Of a stretch of 64,000 nucleotides of DNA, positions 1 through 11,637 are shown piece after piece. The stretch's first letter is position 1. The number at the start of each line of letters is the position of its first letter. The stretch is from Euonymus europaeus (taxonomy: Eukaryota > Streptophyta > Magnoliopsida > Celastrales > Celastraceae): NCBI GenBank assembly GCA_963580455.1, contig OY756958.1:28594501-28658500 (forward strand), written 5' to 3'. Below the pieces are notes generated by a model. The model saw only the letters and a program-made list of their open reading frames with translations, searched no databases and was not told the DNA's origin. Both the position numbers and the translations under genes were made by a program.

Positions 1-224
1 CTATCAGAACAAACTGATAGCAAAGAATGATTAGAACAGTATCTACGAAGAAAATCTATTTTTCTATCCGGAAAAAAGGTTAGAATGAACAAACTACAAA
101 GAAGATGAGGAAAAGCCTAAGGATGGTCCATGTTCTATGAGAATCTATTAAAACAAATGAATTTACCTGTATATAAATCTAAAAACAGTGAGCAATTTAA
201 ACAAACTAGGCTTCAATTGGTACT
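1..224. other. Downstream flank of the first gene, no gene seen
   Basis: This AT-rich stretch lies beyond the stop codon of the minus-strand gene that ends at 225 and probably includes its 3' untranslated region. I see no open frame, RNA gene or repeat here. Confidence 0.6.
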
Positions 225-1284
225 CTAGATGAGTTTGTAATAACAACTGTTTCCAGAAAGAAGAATCTGATAGCCATTGCCACAGGGACACTTGAAGTTA
301 ATGGTGAGGCAGTCCCCTGTTCTCTCCACATTCACAGCCTCCGCAACTTCTGCACCACAATCAACCTGCAATACAGGAACCTCAGAAATCACAAAACTTA
401 AAATTGCAGTAAATATCTAAAAAGATCATCAATTCTAAATCTTTCAAACTAAGTGATTAAAAAGGGTAATCTTGCAATATAAAAAATTAAACCTCTGCAG
501 CATTACTGTGACTGTTTTCTTTAGCGGTTGCTTCTTCCTCTTCTTCATGCAATAGTCCTTCACACCATATGGTCATCTCCTTCAAGCCTTCCTTCATCCT
601 CTTCAGCCTCTGTGACCATGAACATCATATAATTTCAAGATCCATATTAAACCCAACGATAATCTCAAGAACATACAGAAATCCAAAAAAAATTACCATT
701 GAATTGGGGTTCTGCTCCTCACCCATCTCATTTGAGCTTGACGACCTTGGAAAGCTCTTAGCAGGGGAAGGCATAGGGTCAGACGCGGACCTCCGCAGTG
801 AGGGTGGCAACAAAGCATTGACATCCACAGCCATGGCATTCTCCAGTGGAGATTGCGGTGGACTATAAGGATCGGAGGCACAACGACGAAGAACAGGGAA
901 AGAATGAGTCTTGGCGGATGGACTGGTGTCGGGAAGCGAAATCTTGGTGAAGCCAAGAAGGTTGGAGTTTTCTTGCCCAGAATGTGTCAGTTGTTTGTCC
1001 AGAAAGAGCTTCTTGGTTCTGGGTTCTCGTGGGTCAGTGACTCTGGCGGTCCCGGTGGCAGTAGTGGTGGCTTCAGGAGACCGTCGCTTCATGGGGTTAT
1101 GGTGGAGGTCCGTCGATGGTGGCGGTAGAGTAGGAGGTGGGGAGCAGACGCAATAGGTGCAGAGTGGATGGCTATTGTTAGGGTTGCGGTGGAGGAGTGA
1201 CAAGTTTTGGGTCGATCGTTGAATAACTCCATCGTTGTCGGTCATTTGGGGTTCTGATTCTTTATTCAACTGCAAGTCACTCAT
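225..1284 (-). CDS. Conserved plant protein of unknown function with Ser-Pro sites and a Cys-containing C-terminal module
   Basis: Three exons join in frame: 1284-697, 609-493 and 365-225, giving 281 residues from the ATG at 1284. All junctions are GT-AG and phase 0. The N-terminal two thirds is Ser/Pro-rich and looks disordered. It carries two related motifs, LRRCASDPYSPP and LRRSASDP, and several Ser-Pro pairs that could be proline-directed kinase sites. Exon 2 is a short charged helix (KEGLKEMTIWCEGL followed by a Glu run). Exon 3 ends in a compact CPCGNGYQILLSGNSCYYKLI module with regularly placed cysteines. The last two exons look like the conserved part. I do not recognise a named family and assign no function. 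A CATAAATA box lies about 80 bp upstream and an E2F-type palindrome at 1503-1515, which fits cell-cycle-linked expression but does not prove it. Confidence 0.8.
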
Positions 1285-1502
1285 TTTTCTCTGAAATTCC
1301 TGATTCTCTGAGAACGTGAAATGATCGAATGAAGGCAGAGGACTGGAGAAGAAAGCAGGTATTTATGAATCGAAAGAAGAATTGGAGTCTTGAATATCTG
1401 TGAGCGGGTCTCTCTGGTAGCCTGCGCACCACCGGGTTTTGAATGTTTAAATGCAGAGACGGGTAAAAAAGTCTTCCGAAATTTAACGGTCACTGCTTTG
1501 AC

Positions 1503-1515
1503 ATTGGCGCCAAAT
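1503..1515. promoter_or_regulatory. E2F-type palindrome upstream of the 225-1284 gene
   Basis: The sequence ATTGGCGCCAAAT contains TTGGCGCCAA, a perfect palindrome that fits the plant E2F consensus TTTSSCGC on the minus strand. It lies about 220 bp upstream of the start codon at 1284, between that ATG and a region without genes. A CATAAATA box, read on the minus strand near 1360-1369, is the likely TATA element. Binding is inferred from the motif only. Confidence 0.45.
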
Positions 1516-1529
1516 TGATCTTTGAGGCT

Positions 1530-4500
1530 TTCCATTCGGAAAACAACCAATGTGGATTTTATGAGGTGGGCCCAATCAGTTCTCGACCAAAGATGATATG
1601 CCACGTGTTCGATGATGTGCCTCGTCATTCAACCGTTACAATCTCAAGCAATGGATGACTTGACAAGAGGAATATTAACTATGTGTGAGTTTTAATTATT
1701 TTGCAGGAAAATTTTTATCAAGAAATAGAGCAGACAGTTTGTCAAGCACCCCCTGGGCTCCTGGACTCAATGGATTGTTTGGCCGACCAGCTGCTTCCAT
1801 GAACCTGCGCTCTAAGTGCCACACATGGACTTCCTACTGATGCTTGAACCGACTAAAGTCACTAGCCTTCTTTGTTCCTCATCCATCGCACCATTGCTTG
1901 AAGTTGAAAGCCGCATTCATGTATATTATTAATATATATATATATATTTACGTGATGGACGTCGTGTTGATGACTGGGTACAGGTATTGATGACCGGACA
2001 TCTTGTCTTGCAACAGTGAGACGCATGCCCGAAACACGTGCCAGCCACCGATAGGGATGACAGTGACCTCGTGGCTCGTAGAAAAGGAAAGGTAGGTCGT
2101 GGTCATGGTCATGGTCATCTTGGGCGGCTTAAAAGTTAAAAACCCAATCCCAAGTGGACCACGTCGATTTCCACTTATACCCTTCAATTTTTTATAAATT
2201 ATTCTGTTTGGTGTTGCATTGCAGTGCCGGTCACCGAATTATACCAAAAATGGTTTTTTAATTTTAAAGCCTGGAGGGCTGTTTGTGCTGTACTATTTAA
2301 TTTATTTTAGGGGGACACTATTACCTTTTAATTGGGTTATTAAAGCTTTAACAGTGACTCTCATGATTAACTAAACGATTAATGTCTTGCTTGACCGAGA
2401 CATTGAGAGAAATCTGTGAACAACTGAACCATTCTCTAACTCTGGTTTGGCGCGAATATTTGATCGTATTCAGAGAAATTCACGAATTTTTTGCTAACAC
2501 CTCTTTTTCTAACCTCTCAAAATGAGGATTTATGAATCAAATAAATTTCTTATGAAACAAAGAAATATCACGAAAATGCAAGAAGTTTACAAAGCGAAAA
2601 AATTCACTAGTTTTAAAATAGAGAAATTTTACCAAAAAACATGATTGGAGTAGGAAGACCATGAAGGTGAAGTACGAAATAGTAAAATTGATTGCTTTGA
2701 AAACTGGAAAAAAAAATTGTATGTCTTCAGATTTTAGAGAGATTCTAGATAATAGAAAATGTTCACTGTCATGAATTATTATTCAACAAAATTATTATGT
2801 AATTTTCCAATGAAGAATAATATCAAATCATAGAAAACAGTCTTATTATTTTTTGGGGATTCACCAATAAATCCTTTAATAGAAATATATATTTCATTCA
2901 CTCCTTTCAATTTTTTAATATTCCAAACCATCCTTTAAATAATTCCGGACAAAACTACTCTTATTCCAATAAATCCTTATGTGTATGACATATGCTGACA
3001 TCACCAGATTTTTTTTATTTTTTTTATTTTAAAAACTTTAAAGCAGTTTTATCTCTCAAAATACAAGTCGGATTTTTTTAAAAAAAATATATTCATAATC
3101 AACACGAAAAACTCTTTCCAATGAGATCCATCATCGATATGTTTAAATGTTCATTTGTCAAATCCTCTGAATGAACTCAGAGGATTTCTCAAACTTATCC
3201 AGAATTCAGAGGATTTCTCAAAACTCATTAAAACCAATCAAAAGAGTTTTCAAAATTAAGCAAATAAATTCAGATGATTTCATAAAAATATATCAAAAAA
3301 TATAGATTTTTTGAAAATCAAACAAAAAACGACAAAAAAATTCAGAGGATTTCACAAACTTGTCATAAATTTAGAGGATTTCACAAAATTTACCAAAATA
3401 AATCAAACAAATTTTTGAAATTAAGCAAAAAAAAAGAGGATTGCATAAAATATATAATAAAAATTATAAGAATTTTTGAAAATCAAACAAAAAATAACCT
3501 AAAACTCTAAATACTAAACCTAAAATCCCAAAATTCTAAATACTAAATCCTAATATCTTAAATATCAAAATCATAAAGTATAAACACTAAACTCTAATAT
3601 TTTAAACACATACTCTTAAACTTTACAACTTATAACCAGAAATCCTCTGAATTTTTCATAAATCCTCTGGATGTAAACAATTCTAGTTTTAATTTTGAAC
3701 AAAAAAATCTTATAAATAATTAAGAAGAATTTACAAAAATAAGAAGAAAATTCTAAAATTCTACTAACATATATTCCTAAACCTTAAACCTTAAGTCATT
3801 AACCCCAAAATCCTAAATAATGAATTATGTTTTCCTAAACCCTAAAACCTTATACCATAAACTCTAAACTCTAATATCTTAAACTGTAAAACCCTAAACT
3901 TTATCAAAATGAAACAAAAAAACAACTAAAATTTTAGACGATTAGAGGATTTCTCAAACTTATCAAGAATTCAGATAATTTTACAAAACTCACCAAAACA
4001 ATTCAGAAGAGTTTTTGAAATTATGCAAAAAAAAATCAGAGGATTTCTTACCCAGAATTCAGAGAATTTTCGCAAAAGTCACCAAAACGGTTAAAAATTG
4101 TTATGGTATTTGGTTTTGTTTAAAATATGAATTGAGTTTTATTATGATATTATTTTCATAAGTTATTAGCTTTGGTTGTTAGTGAAGAATGTAATAAAAA
4201 TATTGACATTTGTATTGGATAACTTTTTGTTGATGGATAAGTGTTTTATTGTTGATTTTGATAATATAATGATTCATAGATTTTAATGTATATGCATAGG
4301 TTACTGAGTCAACTAAATTTTGCGCATGTGAGTGCATGAGCTTAATTTTCATGAAAGAAAAAAAATTGCTTGATCGACTCTTCACTTTGATTCATCAAAA
4401 GTAAAAATATTAATTTATCTTTAAAAACATATAGATATAATACATGATTTTCATCCAACTTTCTGAGATTGTATTTATATTTATTTTATTATAATAATTA

Positions 4501-5280
4501 TTTCCTAAATAAGGAGCAATCATGTACTAATAAAAATAAGGATAAGTTTAAATGAGGGGAGGGTAAAATTGTCATTAATTGAAGTTAAAATTTAAAGTTA
4601 TCCTTATTGAGCTAAGTTTCAAATAATTGGGGATGTATTGGGCTATAAACTTTTCAAAAAGACTAAATGGAATATAAAGTCCATATAAAGGACTTATCAC
4701 CAAATAATCCTTATTTTTTTTATCTTATTATCACACATACCTAATTGTTAGCATCCTGAACGATTATTTTTTTAATGAAATATTATTTTCACTAATTCAC
4801 ATTTAATATGACTTCAAAATAGAGACGAATCGGTGCATAAAGTTCCATATTTTTTATAAATACTAATTTTATGATAGTTCAAATTTATTTAGATATATCT
4901 ATGATTAAAATTTAGTCTAGTCATTCTCATCTCAATTTAAAAATTAAAAATAAGTAATTTGAATAATCCTTAATTTTTTAAGAGGAGCCTTTTATAGGGT
5001 TGATCCCGCACTCCTCAAGACTCTGATAGGTACTAAAAAATATAATCCTCCTCCCCGTAATCATAAAATTTAGTTTTTTTCCTTAATTTTCTTATAATAT
5101 TTCATGAAATATTTGCAATATTTTAGTATAATTATTGTCTTGAAAGAGGCAAAAGTGGTCCCACTGTAAAACAAAAATAAGATTATTATAATATCGTATA
5201 CTTTTTCAAGAATGACGATTAACGCGGAAGTGCCAAATCACCGTAATAAATGAGAACTAATAAGGTCATTTCTGTCAAAT
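1530..5280. other. Long AT-rich intergenic region
   Basis: No gene was found. A second E2F-like sequence, TTTGGCGCGAAT, lies at 2446-2457, over 1 kb from the nearest start codon. Bases 3130-4080 hold a repeat mosaic listed separately. The stretch 4560-4740 and the start of the mosaic near 2850 share short inverted similarity around a CCAATAAATCCTTTA-like sequence, so part of this region may be an old transposon, but I could not define its ends. The 250 bp before the SAP gene should contain its promoter; no clear TATA box was seen. Confidence 0.5.
3130..4080. repeat. Degenerate repeat mosaic (TTCAGAGGATTT units and CCTAAA runs)
   Basis: Two repeat types alternate. Units containing TTCAGAGGATTTC followed by ACAAACTTATCA-like sequence recur many times at 3170-3440 and again at 3940-4070. 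Between them, 3490-3920 is a run of degenerate CTAAACC/CCTAAAA units resembling the plant telomere repeat but far from perfect. The symmetrical layout suggests the inside of one decayed element or of a small satellite. No coding potential was seen. Confidence 0.55.
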
Positions 5281-5410
5281 TAGAAAATCCTCACAAAAAG
5301 TATGTCTGATACGCGTCTCGACGATGTCCATATTCCATCGCCATACCGACCTCCAATTGCTTCAAATCCCCCCTCTCTCCCTTCCTTCATCATAACCTTT
5401 TGCCCCAAAA

Positions 5411-5412
<2 letters not shown>

Positions 5413-5442
<30 letters not shown>
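5413..5442 (+). repeat. (CT)15 microsatellite in the SAP 5' leader
   Basis: A perfect run of fifteen CT units ends about 90 bp before the SAP start codon, so it probably lies in the 5' untranslated region or core promoter. CT-rich leaders are common in plant genes of this kind. Confidence 0.9.
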
Positions 5443-5447
<5 letters not shown>

Positions 5448-5532
5448 CACAGAACACAAATCAAACACGCAAATCGATCTTTCAAAGCATTTTTTTCCTG
5501 GGATCGTTTTGAAGAAATTCTGTTGAGAAATC

Positions 5533-6078
5533 ATGGCACAAAAGACGGAGAAAGAAGAGACAGAGTTCAAAGTACCTGAAACGTTGACGCTCTGCGTCAA
5601 TAACTGTGGATTTACCGGCAATCCGGCGACCAATAACATGTGCCAGAAATGTTTTAACGCGACCACGGCAAGCACCACCAACAGCAGCACGTCCACCGTT
5701 GCATCAACCGTGTCCGGAGGTGGAGTATTGAAATTCTCTCCATCAGGTGAGAAGAGCCAGAGATCCAGCCCGAAAAGAGCTGCGGAGCGGTCGGATCCGT
5801 TTCCGGAGGCAATCAGCAGGCGGAAGCCGACTCCAGATCAGGCGGAATCTGGCATGGCCACGGATAAAGAGATGGACAAGAGAGTGGTTAACCGGTGCTC
5901 TGGTTGCCGCAGGAGAGTCGGTCTGACTGGATTCCGGTGTCGATGCGGGGAGCTCTTCTGCTGGGAACACCGGTACTCCGACAGACACGATTGTGGCTAC
6001 GATTACAAGGCCGCTGGTCGCGAGGCGATTGCAAGAGAGAATCCGGTGGTCAAAGCAGCGAAGATCGTTAGAGTCTGA
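5533..6078 (+). CDS. A20/AN1 zinc-finger stress-associated protein (SAP)
   Basis: This intronless gene encodes 181 residues. The A20 finger is at residues 20-45, with Cys21 and Cys25, eleven residues, then Cys37 and Cys40. The AN1 finger is at about 119-165, opening with [18 protein letters not shown] and closing with [12 protein letters not shown], so all expected zinc ligands are present. The C-terminus [13 protein letters not shown] is the usual tail of the family. The 45-115 linker is Ser/Thr-rich and variable, as usual. Plant SAPs respond to cold, salt, drought and heat; several bind ubiquitin or act as E3 ligases through the A20 domain. Both domain order and length match the common two-finger class, and lack of introns is typical. 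Which SAP number it matches cannot be told here. Confidence 0.97.
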   Translation: MAQKTEKEETEFKVPETLTLCVNNCGFTGNPATNNMCQKCFNATTASTTNSSTSTVASTVSGGGVLKFSPSGEKSQRSSPKRAAERSDPFPEAISRRKPTPDQAESGMATDKEMDKRVVNRCSGCRRRVGLTGFRCRCGELFCWEHRYSDRHDCGYDYKAAGREAIARENPVVKAAKIVRV

Positions 6079-8040
6079 ATACCAGCAAAAAATTAAAATA
6101 CAAGTAAAAGATTCCATAGACGGAAATCGGATCTCATATTTCTCTCCCAAAAGCCGATCACGAAGAAGAAGAGACCGATTTAGAGAGAAATATGAAATCT
6201 AACATGGTTTGTCATTCATGATTATCGAAGATCAAAATCTCTCTGATTGTTCGTGTGCAATTTATCCATATATATTTTTTAAAAATTATTTGCTAGGAAG
6301 AAAAGAGATTATTGTGGTATTTTGCCGTTTTGCCTTTCGTTTGCGAAACTAAATTATTAATTAAAATTAAAATTATTATTGTAATATTCTGTGGCATGTA
6401 TATGTAAATTAGAAGCAAAGTAAAGGAGTTTGATATCGATTCAAAATTTGCAGCTGGAAATTTTTGAGCGATGTGGCCCACGGGAATGGACATGTCTTAT
6501 CTACTAGCCGATAAGGCAGTGCCACGTAACAGTGATAAAGTGGGCGGGGAACGTTTTGGTGGAATTGAGCGAGGAATGTGTTTGGGCCCCGACAAATAGT
6601 TTGCCCATCTGGAAAAGAGTGGCTAGCTCTGCTGTATTGTGCGGTTTAAACTGCAATCTCAATGATTTGAGGTTATTTTTTATTTATGAATATAATGATA
6701 TATTTTTATTTCAAATGAAAAATAAATTATTATATGAAAAATGTATGAAATTTTGGACTATAAAACATTGATTTTTATTTAGCCTTAAATTAAAATAAGG
6801 AGAAAAGAAATCCTTTTAATTTTCTTTTGGGTTTTCACCTCTAGTTTTTCCTTTTAAATGTCATTGTCAAAATATTTTAAAAAATTATATTGGTATCTTT
6901 CTCATGGATTTTCATCTTTTCTTTCCTATTATTTATTTGGACGCTGTGGAAGGAATCTATCCCTCTTCTAGACGCCATCAATAGGACAAAATGATAGAAA
7001 AATCTCAATCACATAATTAATTATAAAAATATAGTCTTAGTCTCACACCTTTTTTCCGGATGTGTTCCTCAGCATATGGGTTATTTTCAACATTGGCAAC
7101 TAAGATGCAACTCCTCCAAATAGAGGACAAAGGCAGAGTCTTTATCAAAAGTCGAAATTGGAAGTGGGCCTCGCTAAATTCACTCGAAGTAATCAGAAGT
7201 GGTCGTCGAAGTCACCAAAGCTAGATTCACCGAAATCACTTGAAGGCAGGATCGTCATCGAAAGTCGAAGTTGAAAGCGGGCTTCACCAAATTCACTCGA
7301 AGGCAGGATCAAAAGTCGTCGGAATTGTTGTCTTCACCCGAAGTCATCGAAAGTGAGCATTGGAAGTGGTTGCCGAAAGCACACATCATTTGTACAAGTA
7401 ATCAAAGAAATCATCAGTTCGTATTTCGAGTCCGTAAATTACAGTCATTGGAGATAATTTGACCTTTATATATCAAAATAAACAATTAAAATGGATGAGA
7501 AAAGATGTTATCAAGAGTGGTGATTATGGAAAAAGCTATATAATAATGCATATATTTATCAAATGGACTAAAATAAACAGCTGTCAGGTGAATAGAAGAA
7601 TCCAGTGGGTTTTCTCACAATCTAACCTAACACAGACACACACACATATATACAGTGACCTTTTAATCTATTCATTAATTAATCATTATGCTTCTTATTG
7701 GAATTGATTTACCAACTCGTAATCCCCACTCGAAGATGCTTCTCAATAAATAATAATTATACACTATTTCATAACGAGTAGGTACTCCGAGAGTCTCATT
7801 GTGCTAAATGAGAGATGCAACACTGGTTGTCTTTCTCCACCCAATTGAGTTTCCATTCACATAAAAATGACAAAGAAAACAAATCTTGAAAAAATAAAGA
7901 TGCTCAAATTTTTTTTTAAAAAATACACGTAAACTATTAAATTGAAGGCAAATGGTTGATTTATTTTGGTAAGTTGAATTGTTCTTTGATCCTTAATCTT
8001 CTTCTGATTTTCGTCTACCAATACTAGGCTCATTCATTGG
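6079..8040. other. Intergenic region between SAP and RPL31
   Basis: No gene was found in this AT-rich DNA. The first part is the SAP 3' region. Bases 7149-7320 contain an imperfect direct repeat, listed separately. The open frames at 7271-7707 have no recognisable product and run through that repeat, so they are unlikely to be genes. Confidence 0.55.
7149..7320. repeat. Imperfect direct repeat, about 110-bp period
   Basis: The sequence AAGTCGAAATTGGAAGTGGG near 7149 recurs as AAGTCGAAGTTGAAAGCGGG near 7261. Both copies are followed by a C(T/C)AAATTCACTCGAAG segment. Shorter pieces (CACCGAAATCACTTGAAGGC, GGCAGGATC) fill the space between. The origin is unknown. Confidence 0.6.
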
Positions 8041-8048
8041 ACCCAAGC

Positions 8049-8085
8049 CTATATATAAATTAGTCTCGGCCCAAGGAAAAAATCC
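8049..8085 (+). promoter_or_regulatory. TATA box and TGGGCC-type element of RPL31
   Basis: A TATATATAAAT box at 8050-8060 is followed at about 8069 by GGCCCAAG, the reverse of the TGGGCC site II element common in plant ribosomal-protein promoters. The start codon is at 8242, which allows a leader of roughly 150 nt. The assignment rests on motif and position. Confidence 0.5.
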
Positions 8086-8241
8086 ACCATGACAAAGATG
8101 GTCTTACGGAAATATTGTGAAAACCGAGGGTATTTATGTAACTGAAGCCAAGTCCATGTATCGGCAGTTAAAGCTAGGGCAGCCATACAGCGTTAGCATT
8201 TTGACGTGCGGCGGAGCGGAAGGACTTGGAGAGCTGCGAAA

Positions 8242-9828
8242 ATGGCGGAGAAGGGAAGCAAAGGAAGAAAGGAAGAGGTTGTTACTCGCGAGTACACAAT
8301 CAACCTCCACAAACGCTTGCACGGATGGTAACCCAACCCCTCTGTTCCTCTCTTTCTCTGTGATTTTAGTTATACGTTTGCTCGTTTCGTGAGCTAAGTT
8401 TTATCGCAATTGTTGATGGTTTAGATCTGATGCATTTGGAGTCGATTATATTGTGTTTACTTCATTCAGATTTCATTAGTTGGTCAGTGAGCTTGTTAGA
8501 TGTCTCTTGTTTTGTTGGATTTACTTTGATGTGTTCATTCAGTGTGTGTGTATTTTGGCTAATGTATATTTGATAAAATTGGTCTAATATTAGCTTACTG
8601 GAGAAGTTTGCGGGTATTCTCTAATCATTTTTTGGATGATGAATCTGTATAGTGCCAGGTACTAACCAAAAATTCTGGGATATCAGTGTGACATTTTCGT
8701 GGGATGAATGTGTTGCCTGGGTTTTGTAGCATACGGTTTTGCTTGTATCTGATTATGGTTTGATTAGAAATTTGTTTCTCGGGGAAACCGAGTGAGCTGA
8801 ATGTGTGACCATATGTTTGTTTAAACTTCGCTGTGAGGCATGATTTTATCCATCTGTTTGCTGGGTATTGACTGCAATAAGTTACTCGAGTGTTGAATGT
8901 TGTTAGAGGGCATCGTCTTTCTTTGTGGAGACCTATATTGTATGGTGGTAGTGTGCCCGTTCTGTAGTTTTTATGGACCATTTGTACATCTCCTATTTGA
9001 AGATTTTCGGCATTAAATTAAAATTAATTTTTTTGGAAAATTTGTCGGATACTATTTTGATGGATTGTGAAGGGTATTATTGACATACTTTATCATGTTT
9101 TATACTTTCATTCTTCCATTTTTTTGATGTCTTCCTTGTGTCATTCTGGCAGAAGTTCCTCAGATGATTTTATTTTTATTTTTTGATAAAATTTGTGTCC
9201 TTATCATGATTATTTTGGCATTGGACATACAAATATTCTACCTTTCATGGCTCATGGCTAATGATATGCATTGCAAGTGTTAAGTGAAAAAATCATGTTG
9301 GAGTTATGAGAGGCCCATGTTGACATTTGTAATTTCGAGTGTTGTGTTTCCTTGAGAACTTGTAAGAACATGTTGATGTGACGCCAAAATGTCAGTCGTT
9401 TTATATTGTTTTGCCTCTGATTTCAGTGATTGCCTTAGCCTTCAGCAATTGTGTTGTCTATTTGTACTGTAATTTCTTATCTATGGGTATTTGTTCTTCC
9501 ATGTGAACACTATTCCCTACATTTATCCTCGCGATTTAAATTGTGCAGTACTTTCAAGAAGAAGGCTCCAAAGGCGATTAAGGAAATAAGAAAGTTTGCT
9601 CAGAAGGCCATGGGGACAACTGACACTAGAGTGGATGTTAAGTTAAACAAGCATATTTGGAGCCGTGGTATCAGGAGTGTACCTAGAAGAGTTCGTGTTC
9701 GCATTGCTCGAAAGAGGAATGATGAAGAAGATGCCAAGGAGGAGTTTTACTCACTGGTGACTGTTGCTGAGATCCCACCGGAGGGGTTAAAGGGTTTGGG
9801 CACCAAGGTTGTTGAGGAGGAGGACTAA
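8242..9828 (+). CDS. RPL31: Large-subunit (60S) ribosomal protein eL31
   Basis: Two exons, 8242-8327 and 9549-9828, give 121 residues, the normal length for plant eL31. The join is phase 2: exon 1 ends with TG, exon 2 starts with T, and together they restore Cys in HKRLHGCTFKKKAP. The protein starts [20 protein letters not shown] and contains [15 protein letters not shown], then [20 protein letters not shown], hallmarks of eL31. The acidic tail VEEED is also typical. eL31 sits near the polypeptide exit tunnel of the cytosolic 60S subunit and helps dock nascent-chain factors. The 1.2-kb intron has no recognisable gene. Reading into the intron from exon 1 hits a stop, so splicing is required. 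Confidence 0.97.
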
Positions 9829-10003
9829 AAGCATTCTACATTTTAGGATAAGAGCTAAGTAGTTTACCTGTGGAACATCCTATTTTGGCTAATGTATTTT
9901 ATCAGATATGGTGTTTTGTTTTTGGTGAATTCTCTTTGGAACGTTCCTGCACTTATATTGAACTCTTCTGTTTATTGAACTCTTCTGTTTTGCATCATTT
10001 AAC

Positions 10004-10060
<57 letters not shown>

Positions 10061-10640
10061 CCCCCTCTCCCCCTCCCTCCCTCCCCCTCTCCCTCTCCCT
10101 CCCTCCCCCTCCCCCGCCCCCGCCCTCGCCCCCTCCCTCCCCCTCTCCCTCTCTCTCTCTCTCTCAGCTGGTGCAGACAAATACTGCTAAGTGTGGTCGG
10201 AGGAGACGAGCCATAATCGTTCTGCTTACAAAATATTAACTTGTTATAAAAATACCAATCTCATTTCATATAAAATGTATTTTTCTGTGGGGAACATGCA
10301 AGTGATGGGCGGTTTGCACTATCAGTGTCTGCTTTCTTTGCACTCCTAGTTATGTTGTGCAATTCATTCTGCTCTAGCTCTCTTTCTGTAATCAAAACCT
10401 GAAACCAATAGGTGATCAGCATGGCTTATTATTCTGTAACAACAATGCCATCCCCCAACTCCAGTAGTTGGGCCAAATCCTGGATTTATCAGTTATCACT
10501 CACCCTTTCTCTACAACACCAGATTTGGGCTTCTCTTAATCTCTTCAAAGTCCATCACGTCCTTGGAAGAAAAGTCCAAAACTAAAACCCAATATTCACA
10601 CCCTTCCACAGGCTGTGAATGTTGGAGTATGGACCCTAAA
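9829..10640. other. RPL31 3' region and spacer
   Basis: Apart from the CT-rich low-complexity block at 10011-10165, no gene or structured element was seen. The first 150 bp likely form the RPL31 3' untranslated region. Open frames through the CT block encode only Ser-Leu-Pro or Arg-Glu repeats and are artefacts. Confidence 0.6.
10011..10165. repeat. CT / CCCT low-complexity tract
   Basis: About 155 bp are almost pure pyrimidine on the plus strand: CT repeats at both ends and CCCT/CCCCG variants in the centre. It lies about 180 bp after the RPL31 stop codon and may be transcribed as part of its 3' end. Such homopurine-homopyrimidine tracts can form triplex DNA. Confidence 0.9.
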
Positions 10641-10939
10641 GGCCCACGAACGGCCAACGAGCCCTACTAGTTTAATATTTTCCCCGCCGAACTTTGAAAA
10701 CCGCTAAAAAATTGGAGGGATCGGCGAGAGGGTGTGAGAGAGAGTAGGCGAGGGACAACTAAAGTGAAGTCGTTTTTCACCAGTAAAGTCTGAAGCGTGA
10801 ACGACGACGGCAGCTATGTCGAGTTTTCCTGCATATTGAATTCCAAATCCGGATCTTCCTATAGGACCTAGCGTATTTGTCGATCCAACATCCATTTCGG
10901 ACCGCAATTCATCAAATCAACTGTAAAAGGAACAGAAAG
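10640..10939 (+). promoter_or_regulatory. COM1/GR1 promoter and untranslated first exon
   Basis: A GGCCCA element at 10640-10645 and TTTCCCCG at 10679-10686, which fits the loose E2F consensus WTTSSCSS, precede a probable non-coding first exon. That exon appears to end at 10939 (AACAGAAAG before GTAACT). The following intron runs to the TTCAG at 11631-11635, three bases before the start codon. Transcript data would be needed to confirm this leader. Confidence 0.45.
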
Positions 10940-11637
10940 GTAACTCTGCGCATTTTCTAGTTCGTTATCTGATCATACGTGCCTTTTGGTGTCTTTTATG
11001 TTGCTACTAAATTTCAGTCACGTAAGTGTTGGATTACTTCCCAATTGTGCGGAATGCCCCAAATTGCGTGTTTTCTATGAATGCACTAGTTTATCTGCGA
11101 ATCTGATATCAGTATGGTTTTGAAGCTTTACAATAATATATGTTTTGAGCTCCCTCCCAGTATTAGATTTTCTTGGTTGAATTGAAATTGAAGGGGCAGT
11201 TCTTAGTTTTGGTACCATTGGCATGGGCGAGTTCTTGAGGGCAATTTACCTCTGTGTAATCTTTTTTCTACTTGAATTTGGCTTTGTACATCTGTTATTC
11301 TATAATCCTTACCGCCGTGCAACTTGCTACCCACACCAGGTGGTGTTTCCTTTTCTTGCATTTTAAGATGGGAAGCAATGCAGTCTCATGTTTCTCTGTT
11401 ACAAGTTTGGTTATGATATGATATTTGATAGCTAGGTTTTGTTGTTTAAGCATATGTACTTGAGTAAGGAATATTTGGGCCTATTCTTGTAGGCAAGATA
11501 TATATATATATAAAATAGGGATTTTGCAAATGTTCCTGAAGTTCTTGACTGAAAGGGAAGGAAGTACTTCCGTTGGATGATAGATTCTATAGCTTTCTGT
11601 GTCTAACTTGCCTGTATTTTTCTCTTGCTGTTCAGAG

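Noticed and set aside
853..1156. Plus-strand open frames over the first gene
   Set aside because: They are antisense to a well-supported spliced gene.
3490..3930. Interstitial telomere array
   Set aside because: Units vary too much (CTAAACC, CCTAAAA, CTAATATC) and lack runs of the exact plant repeat.
9995..10216. Open frames on both strands encoding Ser-Leu-Pro or Arg-Glu repeats
   Set aside because: They only translate the CT/CCCT tract and have no family features.
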